A stretch of DNA of 64,000 nucleotides from Rhizophagus clarus (lineage: Eukaryota; Glomeromycota; Glomeromycetes; Glomerales; Glomeraceae), in the NCBI GenBank assembly GCA_015698045.1, contig BLAL01000213.1, positions 124,001-188,000 of the forward strand, in the 5' to 3' direction. A program made the position numbers and the translations under genes. Every line of letters begins with the position of its first letter. Position 1 is the stretch's first letter. Below the pieces are notes generated by a model that was given only the letters and a program-made list of their open reading frames with translations, searched no databases and was not told the DNA's origin. Positions 23,131-32,824 of the stretch are shown piece by piece.

Positions 23131-24787
23131 GAGGGACCAAGAAACAATAAGGTTATTATTGATCAGTATTGGGATGCAAATCAATTATTAAGTAGAGAAT
23201 CTTTATTCATAAAATGTCCTTAATATAATCTGTTATTAATTAATTCTATTCCTAATTATAGTTTAAGACCATTCTATCATGGCAACATGCCATCGACAAT
23301 ATTGATATAAATGATGCTTCTACAAATGACGTAAATATCGAGAAGTATTATGAATTTATAGTCGCTTTTCCCGATATAGTAATAATCTTTTCTTTCCTAT
23401 AGTGGGTGGCAGATGGTTACAACGTCTCTCTTGACTTCCGTAATTTCAAATAAAATCGATCAACCGATTAGAAACCAATCCAATGTTTTCATATTTGAAA
23501 GATATAGTTATTGTGTAAATAGAATCAATTTTTGTATATACTTGCAGATGCTTGTCATCAATCATGTTATGTGGTGAGATCAAGCCAGAATTTCTGTCAT
23601 GTTCCGAAAAAATATGGAAGATAATTCGCCCAAAACCTTTAAATCCGATAATGTTGCCAATAATTGTTCAAACATTAGTAATTGAATATAACACAGTATT
23701 AAAGTCCTTCCAGATGATGCTAGTAATCAGTAAAAGTATTAATTTGTCCTATTTATGATTTAGCTCTTGAATGACAAGCAGTTAACGAACACAAAATGGT
23801 GTGAAAATTGTTCAAGAAGGGGTGAATTAGAAACAGACGAAGAAAAGGATATATTTGATTGTACTCAAATTATTTCGAGAAACTTGTAAGCTTACTTGTG
23901 TATTTATTAATAATATTTATGTCTTTTTGCTTTCAGTTTTAAGTATCTTTCTTCAATCAGTTTTAACGAAAATAAAGAACTAGATGAGGATACATTTATA
24001 CACAGATACTGCCACTTAATGTTGGAAGAATTATTCAATAAGACCGATTTTGCGTTGGTTTGGTAAGTTTCACGTAATTAAAATTATTACAATATATTAT
24101 ATTGCTATATACTTACAATTTGTCATTAAAATAAAGGGCAAACAGTGAGTCTGCAAGCTCAAAAGAAAGAAGAATTTTAGACAGAAAAAATCACGGACGA
24201 AAACCTGACTTTTGGGTCCTATCAAAAATTAACGATATAAATGTCAAGTTTTTGTTTGGTGAAATAAAATCACCACTTAGTACAAATCCAAATAAAAGTA
24301 TAGTAAAACTCGCTGAATTTATGAAAGGTTCTTTAGATTTTATAATTAACCGATATGGTTATGCTTCTGGACTAGAAACGTATGGAATATTGATTTGCGG
24401 TAATTCATCACTATTATAACTTTACTTATGTTTAACTATCAAGCTAATTAGGTATAAATCCAACAGGAAGTGAAATTAAAATTTATTGCATGGATTTAAT
24501 ATATGACGGTCTTTACCGTTGCAACCTGTTATCAAAAATGTTACTTCCAACAGAAAATGCTAATTTTATTAATATCATTAATGTTATCTCTACCCTTTAT
24601 TCATTAGCGGTAAGAACCTTATTTCATAATCTTCAATAAATTACTTTGCAGTGTAATCTAATTATTTTCATTCGTGTAGGATAGGATTAGATCTTCTGTT
24701 TGTATTGTAAATTCATTTCAATCACCAATTCAATCATATTGTCGAAAATCTAATTCGTCCCCTCAAAAAATTCATGTAAAAAAATAA
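23131..24787 (+). CDS. Multi-exon gene ending in a PD-(D/E)XK-like domain
   Basis: The last six exons fit together: 23548-23677, 23764-23885, 23937-24062, 24137-24399, 24452-24609 and 24680-24787. All introns have GT-AG ends, and the final five exons sum to 777 nt (258 residues plus stop). The product contains MLCGEIKPEFLSCSEKIWK, WCENCSRRGELETDEEKD, then GRKPDFWVLS and FLFGEIKSP, and ends SNSSPQKIHVKK. The spaced Asp of KPDF and Glu/Lys of GEIK fit a PD-(D/E)XK nuclease-like core, so a nuclease fold is a reasonable guess. Upstream pieces (VIIDQYWDANQLLSRES at 23155, and two stretches at 23270-23510) look coding, but their splices do not close. The 5' half may therefore be damaged. The family is expanded in AM fungi; its role is unknown. 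Confidence 0.5.
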
Positions 24788-25044
24788 TTAGAGCTTAGTT
24801 AGGTAGCATATTTTTCACTTTTAACCCATTGTTTTTAAGAATGATACCGTATCTATGGTTCAATTTTTATTTCACCCTAACTCTGAAATTTTAACAATCA
24901 CTATTTTTGTCACACATGAATATGCATTGATCGTCCGATGAAAACTCTACCGCAATATTATATATCACATTAAAGTTGTAAGAAACATTTATCTAACCAT
25001 TAGAGTAATGACAAAATGGTAATTAAGTTCTGACTTCTCTACTA

Positions 25045-25326
25045 GTATGTTCGTTCCCATGGCTCAAAGCTTGCCGGCTATTATGTAACCGGGGCGTTCA
25101 ACTTATTTACACACCTAGATCCGGAACCATATGACCGTAACGAAATAGTCGCCTGGTTTGGAAGTGATACCGTATTGGTTGGGTGTTTATTATAACACCA
25201 AGCCAACGAATGTTATCCTTAATGATGCTATGTTGTTTACTGCTAACGGTATAACCATGCATCCTGGCGACGATGGTAGATATCTCTGTCATTAGATTTA
25301 CTGCACCGAAGGATGGACATTATGAC
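25045..25326 (+). pseudogene. Fragment of a bacterial-looking beta-domain protein
   Basis: In one frame the stretch reads KLAGYYVTGAFNLFTHLDPE. In the next it reads YWLGVYYNTKPTNVILNDAM and ITMHPGDDGRY, and after a small frameshift SVIRFTAPKDGHYDINATF. The motif HPG..G.YSVIRFTAP.DG.YD..ATF is typical of extracellular bacterial beta-sandwich domains (family resemblance recalled, not searched). Two frame changes and missing flanks make this a dead fragment. An ancient transfer from bacteria is possible. Confidence 0.45.
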
Positions 25327-26364
25327 ATAAACGCAACTTTCCATATTAATATCATAATATTTACTTACATATATATAATAAAATTTTTGGGCAAAATAAT
25401 GTAATTATTGTATTATTTTCGAATTTTTTGTTGTGTTTAAATGAAATTAGGTGTTGCTCAAGTAATGCGGGACTGCGGGTCAATAATTATTTTCTGTTCC
25501 TACCTGCTGCAGCCTTTGTTCTTGGCGTATACGTTCATTATTGTTTTGTCCTTATAATTCATTTTCGTTACGCTGCAATTTTTTTTTACAATTTTGCAAT
25601 TCGAAAGTTCTATAATCCTTCTTTAATAATGTAACATTCTTTAATAATTAACATTTGTACTTTTTAATTATATTTTTGGTAGCTGTTGTAATAAAGTTCA
25701 TATACACAACACGTGTAATAAGTGGTACAGCAAAAAGATTCACGACAGGCAATAATATATTGAGAATTAGGATTCTTTCTTTGCCGAGCGAGTTGTTATC
25801 TCCGTTTGATCTTTAATTGAATCGCATTCAAAAATATTAAAACGTAATGAACTTTCCTGGTGGAAGAATTTTAAGGCTAACTGGAATGAGTGATACGAAA
25901 AGTTGTAGAGTATGTTAGAGGCGTTGAGTAGAGTATGACACCGATATGACACAAGTGATATGAAAGGTTGTAGATAAGCTTAATATTGTTCTGCGGATAT
26001 TGAAGTTCATGTACTGTATATTGATTTTTATAGAACTAACTTAGAATTATATTTTTTTTTGTAATAATACTAAGACGCGTTTTTTAATAAAAATTTTATA
26101 AATTTCATATAATATTTAATAAATACAAGTGAACTTTTATTTAAATACTTTTTATTTTTTATGATAATATTTGAAGTATATAAATAAATATTTTTTATTC
26201 TTTAATATTTTCTAAGATAACCATTACACGAAAAAAATAAGTATGACAATCAATCTAATTATTTACAATTGAGTATATTAATATTTATACAATACACATT
26301 TCGAAAAATTAATAAATTGCAATTTTAATATCATACTCTACTCAACAAACTTAAAGGACAAGAA
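25327..26364. other. Intergenic DNA with leader-repeat copy
   Basis: At 25497-25600 lies a copy of the TACCTGCTG...TTCATTT..GTTACGCTG leader repeat, followed by ATGTAACATTCTTTAATAATT at 25629, a dead version of the MEH start (ATG then TAA). The rest has no supported gene. Homology to the full Crinkler-kinase copy begins only at about 26347. Confidence 0.45.
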
Positions 26365-28259
26365 ATGCAAAACAATAACTTGTTTAGTAGATATTTTAAA
26401 GATGAATTAGCCAATCATAATAAGATTGAAATGGAAAGCATCCATATTATCGCTATGTTGATCCCTGCCACTACCGCTGGTAAGCGTCTTCCAATTTTTT
26501 ACCTCTCGAGCACGAAATTTGCAGTTGTCATACTTACTAATAAACTCATTATCACTGTTTTTTTCACAACCATTAGTTCTTGAAGGAAAGGGTAAGAAAT
26601 GCGCAATATAAATCAATTAAACGCATTGTTATATTTGCACGTTCTGTCATTTATCAATGTTTTTCTGCTCTCCATTCATAGTCAAAGATATCAGCGGTCA
26701 ATTTATGGAAAAACTTTCGATGAGACCTAGGATCACACTTCCAGAAGTTGAGCGTCTTAAAGATTTCATTGATGAGGAACTCCCCGAAGATATGAAGATT
26801 CCGCTCACCAAACGTGAGTTTGATACATTAATATCAGATGATCTTATAGATGGATGTAGTCCAGATCATCTTGAAATTTTATTCCGGGTTAGTGAGACTG
26901 AAAGCGCCCTCAAGCTCTTTTTTAGCATGTTAGCCGCACCCATCTTTCACAAAACACCTCTAGTTGATGGAACTGAATATTCCTTTATTGGATTTTGGGA
27001 CAATAATATTCGAAACCCTTTAGAACATCTCATTCCCGACTGCTTATCCATTCGAAATAGTAATAAAAGAACAAATGCTAGAGATGATCGACCTGGCTAT
27101 GCTTTAATTCTTAAAAATATTTGCCTATTTAGGGGGGAGGAGAGTTCATTTACCAATATTGAAAATACAAAATCTGGACTTAGGAATAAACTTGAATGGA
27201 CCTACGATCCAGCACCATATGTTTTAGGTAAGACCTCGTGTCTGTTTCAAGATGTGCTACATACTAAACGTAATTTTTGCAATCGCAGGTTACTATGCTA
27301 ATGGACCTGTAGTGACACTTGCTGCAATTTGTCGTCCTCTAGAGAATGATGATGCACCACGTGTCATTGATATTACAAGTTCAAACTTAAGGTTTAGGCG
27401 GGAACGAGTCCTTCATCTGCGAAGAATAATCAATTTAAGCAAAATTATTGAATGTCTTCAGGAAGTGATTGGAGTGTGTGGGGATCCCGAGTTCGTACCA
27501 ATAATGAGGTGAGATAAGGAATCTCTTTCTTTCAAAATATCTTATAGCTATCAGACATTTTTTTATCCACAACGTTGCAGAACGGATCGTACAATCGAAG
27601 TATGTGGCAAAGGTGTTAGAAAGACCTACACTTACCGGAAAGCCGAAATTCGTGTTCAAAAGCTCATTAATATTTATGAAAAACTGAGACGAAAAGGAGT
27701 ACCAAACGTCGATCATCTTGAATATTTCAATAAAGCCAAGGGTAAAGTGTATTTAACACCAAAAGGACGATCAAACGTACCACCAAAAGATCAGCAGGAA
27801 TTGGTTGAAGCCATTATCTGTGTCCTTGAAGCACTTGTGGTAGGTATAATGCAATTAATTTATAGATGGGTGTTTGATAACATTTTTCGTTTTCAACCAT
27901 AATATTTACAGGTTTTGCATGATAACGAACCTCTATATCATCAAGATATCCGGTGGCCTAACATTGTTCGAGTCCATAGTAATCATTCATCAAAATGGAT
28001 TCTTATAGATTGGGATGATGCTGTTGGTTATCCAAACAGTCCAGCGAGCCATCTTACAACTGAAGATCATGCTCCGGAAGTATTCAAAGAAAATCATGGT
28101 GAGGAAGTTGATATTTGGAGTGTAGGGAAATTAATTACGGATGCAAGAAAATACATCACCGGTCTCTCACATAGAATCGTTGAACTCGGGTATATTATGA
28201 GAAGTGATAATAGTGATTATAGACCATCTGCTAAGGAAGCTTTGAAAATGATCAAGTGA
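26365..28259 (+). CDS. Crinkler-type protein kinase lacking a full header
   Basis: Five exons close exactly: 26365-26479, 26682-27227, 27289-27508, 27581-27839 and 27912-28259, 1488 nt or 495 residues. The model begins inside the end of a Crinkler header (FKDELANHNKIEME then IHIIAMLIPATT). A middle region follows (PEVERLKDFIDEELPEDMKI ... NKRTNARDDRPGYALIL, CLFRGEESS). The C-terminal kinase has LYHQDIRWPNIVR (catalytic loop), WILIDWDDAVGYP (metal-binding DWD in place of DFG), APEV and VDIWSVGKL. In related proteins the middle region often has RPD...GEEK, a PD-(D/E)XK-like pair; here it is RPG and GEES, so that site looks lost while the kinase residues remain. The true start is uncertain, because the first about 100 residues of the header present at 32825 are missing upstream. 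Crinklers act as effectors or in internal conflict; the substrate is unknown. Confidence 0.7.
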
Positions 28260-29100
28260 TGATAGTAATAATAAGTAAGCCGCCTGTTAAGAAAGATAAA
28301 AAAACAATTGGAAAATAACAAGCATAAATAGATAACTTCTTTACTAGTTTTTACCTAACAAATGTATAAAAATTGCATTATTTACTGCATACAATAATTA
28401 TATACAATATAATATAATGCACAAGGTCACGAGTAAAACTTGATAATTTTCGAATAATGAGTAATATTAGCACAATGGATCCTAGACGCTTCCGCAGCCA
28501 ACTTGTTTCTATCGCTAATTTTGTTAATTAGATATTCTCACATTCTATTCATCTTCATAAAATTTTCGCGGTCGTGACACTCTGTCATGTTACATATAAA
28601 ATTTTTTTGCTAAAAAAAAAAAAAAAAATTAAAAAGTTTAATTTACGATAACGTTATAAACTTAAGAAAATGAATCAGAAGATTTGGTTTAACTTCTAAC
28701 AGTGTTCCAGAGAGTTAAAGAAGTTTAGCCTAGAATTAGAAACCCACCTAGAAACTATATAAAAAAAAATTACTAAGAAAAAGTCATTATATTCGTTATG
28801 GGTAATTGATTTATGTCCAATAACTGAGTTATCCACAACGGGAGAGATTCTACCTGCTGTGGCCTTTGTTCTTGACATGTTTGTTCGTTACCTTTTTGTC
28901 CTTCTAATTCATTTCTGTTACGCTGAAATTTGTTACGTTTATTTACATGTGGAAAAGAGAAATTTAAAACGAATATTATATTTTCTGAGTAAAATATGAG
29001 AAATATTATTTGTCTTTGGACAATAAACCCTATTTATTGTTTATTAATTTTTGGATTCCTATAATATTTTACTAAACAAGTTTGAGGTATCTTACATTTA
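28260..29100. other. Intergenic DNA
   Basis: No gene is supported. A further copy of the leader repeat (CTACCTGCTGTGGCCTTTGT ... GTTACGCTG) lies at 28850-28925, here without a following ORF. Confidence 0.4.
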
Positions 29101-29196
29101 GAGTGGCCTGCCGTAAGTAATAATTACGGCATTTCGGATTACAACTTGATGTTGCAACCCATTACAACCATTATAACATATTACGGCAGGCCACTC
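29101..29196. mobile_element. 96-bp MITE with perfect 16-bp TIRs and TA target site
   Basis: The left end is GAGTGGCCTGCCGTAA and the right end TTACGGCAGGCCACTC, perfectly inverted. The element is flanked by TA on both sides (29099-29100 and 29197-29198). TA duplication and size fit a non-autonomous Tc1/mariner-type element. Confidence 0.8.
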
Positions 29197-29370
29197 TATC
29201 TTACATTACTTGACTTTGAACTGACTTTTATTTTTGAATTATAGAAGTTGAATATTCATGAATATGTGTAATGATAAGCGTTACATGCAATACATTGTAG
29301 GCATTATATCATTTGTTACTGTCTCATACTGCTTTTTATTTCAAGATCTGGCTTACTTCGGTGAGTCTAT

Positions 29371-29608
29371 GGTGTCCAGGATGGGTTGATCCCGATTTTA
29401 TCACGGTTTTTGATAAATTTTCACGATTTTTCACGATATTTTAATTTGATTTGATCCCTATTTTACTGAAATTCCGGCCATGATCAAAAGTGGCGCTTTA
29501 AGGCTTTAGAAATTATAGACAATTTTGGCCGAAATTACGTTAATTTCAGAATTTGCGTGAAAATCATGCGCCATTTTTGGGCCATCACGATGAAACATCC
29601 TGGACACC
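29371..29608. mobile_element. 238-bp element with 13-bp TIRs
   Basis: The ends are GGTGTCCAGGATG and CATCCTGGACACC, an exact inverted pair. The interior has ATCACGG/CACGATT-type words and GGCCATGATC...GGGCCATCACG. A clear target duplication is not visible. Confidence 0.6.
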
Positions 29609-30429
29609 CAGTTAACCTGATCGAAAGAATGATACACCGACTTTATCAATAGCTATGCCTTAAAAATTCAAAATTAAACTATTTAATATACTCATAGTAA
29701 TACAATCGATATTTATATCTACTAATTTATCATGATCATGTAAGGCTACCAGTATTAGGCATTTCGTTGGTCAATATCATGCATAATAAACTTTATAATA
29801 TACGGCAATCAATATTAATTTTATTGTAATTAAAAAAAAAAAATTATTATTTTTTTTTAAGAGTATTTTTATTGGATATTAAAATAATAAATATGATATC
29901 ATAATTCATAACAGATAATATCAACTTATTATTTTTGTTTAATAAAAAAAGAATAATAATAAAATTCTGCGGATGAATCCGAATCGGGTAAAATCTCATC
30001 CGGATCGCATTATTACGCGATATCGATATTCTCAAAAAAGGAAGAGAATAAACTTTAAAACTTTAGCATGCTTTAAACTTTAAAGTGTTTCTGTATAAGC
30101 TTCTATAATTAGGGTAAATATATTTAACCTGTTAATGCAATAAAATAAGAAAATAATAAATTATAACAAAAAAAAAAAATTATATATATAATAATAAATA
30201 ATTAAATTTTTGAATTAGTAAAATATCAAACATCTGATCTGATCTTTTTAACAATATCCCGAATCGCAGTCTAATTAATCATTTTTTTTCGTGTGCTGAT
30301 AAATTATTATTTATTTTTTTTTTTACTATGATTACATCATTTACTGTATTCTCACGATGTAGTTGGAAAGGTATATAAATATACACTCTCAAACTTACTT
30401 ATTTCATTACTACTTATTATATAACTTTT
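29609..30429. other. Intergenic DNA upstream of the header fragment
   Basis: AT-rich with A-tracts and a (TA)n run at about 30180. The last about 130 bases (CTCACGATGTAGTTGG ... TATATAAATATACAC) resemble the region before the Crinkler gene at 32825 and include a TATA-like box near 30371. Confidence 0.4.
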
Positions 30430-30447
30430 TACAACGATATCATCGAA

Positions 30448-30740
30448 ATGAATATTTCATTTAATTGTTACATGCTTTTAACCAACGGCTCTAAAATTAC
30501 TGAGGTTAATATCTTCAAAAACAAAAAAAAATAAAAAATATTTCCAATGTTATGATGAAAAAAAAATTTTATTTAAACGTATTTAAAGTTGGACATCTCA
30601 GGGACCATATATATAATATTGAAAAAATTGGCAACAAAAATGAAATGAAACTTTGGAAAGTTAATAACATCGACGAGGATAGGATTGAAAATGACTTTAC
30701 TGAACATGATATTGCACAGAAACTTAAGATACCTTTGATA
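30448..30740 (+). pseudogene. Orphan Crinkler header fragment
   Basis: It encodes, with one frame break, the header seen at 32825: ISFNCYMLLTNGS, then FKVGHLRDHIYNIEKI, LWKVNNIDEDRIENDFTEHD and IAQKLK. Stops in the lysine-rich tract near 30530 disrupt the frame. Homology to the full copy stops abruptly after AAACTTAA (about 30722-30731), the same point where the headless kinase copy starts (about 26347). The header is the ubiquitin-like N-terminal part of Crinklers, thought to serve in targeting (family knowledge). Confidence 0.65.
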
Positions 30741-31127
30741 TCGTTTCAGACGATGGGCAGGTAGGATACTTCTTGTAGTGTACGGCATGCTTACAGGATA
30801 AAATATGATAGCTCTATCCTATATATTTTTTCGTGCGATACGACCCAATAATTAGCCATTTTCCTGCCAGCGAACACGCCCTAATTGCCCTATCAATCCC
30901 ATGATTCAGAAGTCGTCATCATCTTTTTTGATTTGCCTTATATAAAATGCCAAGAAACTTCCATCACGAAAAGTAACGATATGATCACGTGTTTACCAAG
31001 AAAAAAAATCGATTTTGCCAAATTCTGTTGCACATGAATACATGATCAGCAACAACATTACATCATCGCCTTATTTGATAATATAGTCGAAAGATTACGT
31101 GATTATATTTTCAAGATCAATATTACC
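30741..31127. other. Upstream region of the zinc-finger gene
   Basis: No gene is seen. A TTATATAAAATG box at about 30949 and a GATCACGTG word at about 30981 are possible promoter elements for the gene at 31128. Confidence 0.35.
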
Positions 31128-31969
31128 ATGTCTTCTTCCATAGCACCATTTATCTGCAAATGGAGCGATGCTCATTCTAAATCGCTGTGCTTTTACACTC
31201 AGAAGGAACTCGAGTTTCACGTCTACAATGATCACAAGGATTTGGCCAAATTAAGGTAGGTTTTCTAACTATTACTTGAGAAGAGTCATTAGGTTTTTAC
31301 TTTCTAATCTGTTCTTATGCAGAGTGTATAATCGAGGACGCCAATTTTATCTATGTCCGTGGGAAAATTGTGAAAAGCAACGGAATGATATTTCTCAATT
31401 AAAAGGTATAAATAATATGCCAAGTACTTAAGTACTTCCTGACGCTGTAATAGATTGTAATAACCTATTATTGATTTCTTGCAGAACATTTGCGTGAACA
31501 CATTCAACAGATGCCATTTAAAGTAGGCTCAAAGAATTGATTTTGCCTGCTACTTTAAGAATGGTCGCATTGACTTTATTTCTTTCATTTTTAGTGCCCA
31601 ATTTGCATTAGTTCTCGATTTGAATCCTTTGATAAACTAGAACGACACCTGATTTTTATCCATCGTGACAGCGTTGTAGACAATACGGCCACAGATGATA
31701 TGACGAAACAGGAAAAAGGTACTCGTTCCTGCTTTCTACCTCATAAAAAAAACTGTTATTTCTTATTGAAACAAGAACTCAATTATATCATGAATTATCT
31801 AAAGCTTGTTTTATCTTATCTCTTTATTAAAAAAAATAATAATCAAGGCGATACTTTTGAGAGTGAAAATGAAGATTATGTTATATGTAAAGCACTTGCT
31901 GAACTTTGTGATCGGAAATTCGTTGAGGAACAAAAGGCATTTTATGGACTTGAAGCTTTTGATTTTTAA
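31128..31969 (+). CDS. C2H2 zinc-finger protein, 164 residues
   Basis: Five exons: 31128-31255, 31323-31405, 31485-31522, 31595-31718 and 31848-31969. The total is 495 nt, exactly 164 codons plus stop, and every intron has GT-AG ends, which supports the model. The protein has three finger-like units. The first is C-x10-C...ELEFHVYNDH (FICKWSDAHSKSLCF), the second LCPWENC...HLREHI, and the third a classical CPIC...LERHLIFIH. A linker DNTATDDMTKQEK and a C-terminal acidic/helical tail (SENEDYVICKALAEL ... EEQKAFYG) follow. It probably binds DNA or RNA in the nucleus. It lies between two pieces of the Crinkler cluster; nothing links their functions. Confidence 0.75.
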
Positions 31970-32194
31970 CTCTATTTTTATACGTTTCTAGTAAAAAATT
32001 TTTTCATTTAAACCTAGAAAAAGAACAAACATACAAATATTAATTCTACATGCGATAGTTGCATTATAATTCTTTTATTATCAAGAAATTAAGCTTTTTT
32101 TATTTACGTTTAGTAAAAAATAAAATCCATTTATTATATATACTATTTTAAAAGGTGAAAAGGTATTAAAGCTATTATAATGTATATAAAATAA

Positions 32195-32473
32195 TTACTT
32201 ATTCATAAACTCAATACATTTTTTAAGTCCACTCTCACAAATTGGTGAAATATTTGTACTAGCTAAATTTAAACGCTCGAGTGCCATTTTTCTTGGCAAC
32301 GTCGTCCCCTTATGGACCCCACGATTACGAGCAAATTTAAAAAAACCCATCGCACTTCTTTCTTCTTTTGTTAATCCACCTAATTCATTAGACTTCTCAT
32401 TTATTTTATCCAAAACAGCTTTATCTTTATTTCCCAGTAAATCTTTGACATTATTAAAACGCTCAACATCTTT
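32195..32473 (-). CDS. Last exon of an unknown gene
   Basis: A 92-codon exon starts after a TTTAG acceptor at 32474-32475 and runs in phase 0 to the stop at 32195. It reads KDVERFNNVKDLLGNKDKAV, LGGLTKEERSAMGFFKFARN, HKGTTLPRKMALERLNLAST and ends ESGLKKCIEFMNK. Composition is typical of a soluble helical protein. Upstream exons were not identified in the AT-rich 350 bases before the divergent Crinkler copy. The gene may therefore be a fragment. No domain is recognised. Confidence 0.45.
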   Translation of the reverse strand, partial: KDVERFNNVKDLLGNKDKAVLDKINEKSNELGGLTKEERSAMGFFKFARNRGVHKGTTLPRKMALERLNLASTNISPICESGLKKCIEFMNK

Positions 32474-32824
32474 CTAAATTCTTGTAAAATAAAAAAAAAC
32501 AGTTGGCAATGTACGATTGGATATAGTATTACACATTAAACGTGACGTCCATATCACTATTATATTACAATAACCATATTGTATCCATCAAAATTCGAAT
32601 ATTCAATATTCTTATTGGTTTCACTTAAAATCACTTAAAATTATTTTAATTGATGGTTATCAACTAATCAAGGATCAGTAAAAAAAGTTGTAGACGTGAC
32701 GTTATTGCCTTTATTAATTTATCAATCTTATGACCATACGACCACTTGTATACTAAAAATTACGCAATCTGATTAATCATTATTATTATTTTTTTTTTTC
32801 TACTACGCAAGAAAAAGTCTCACG

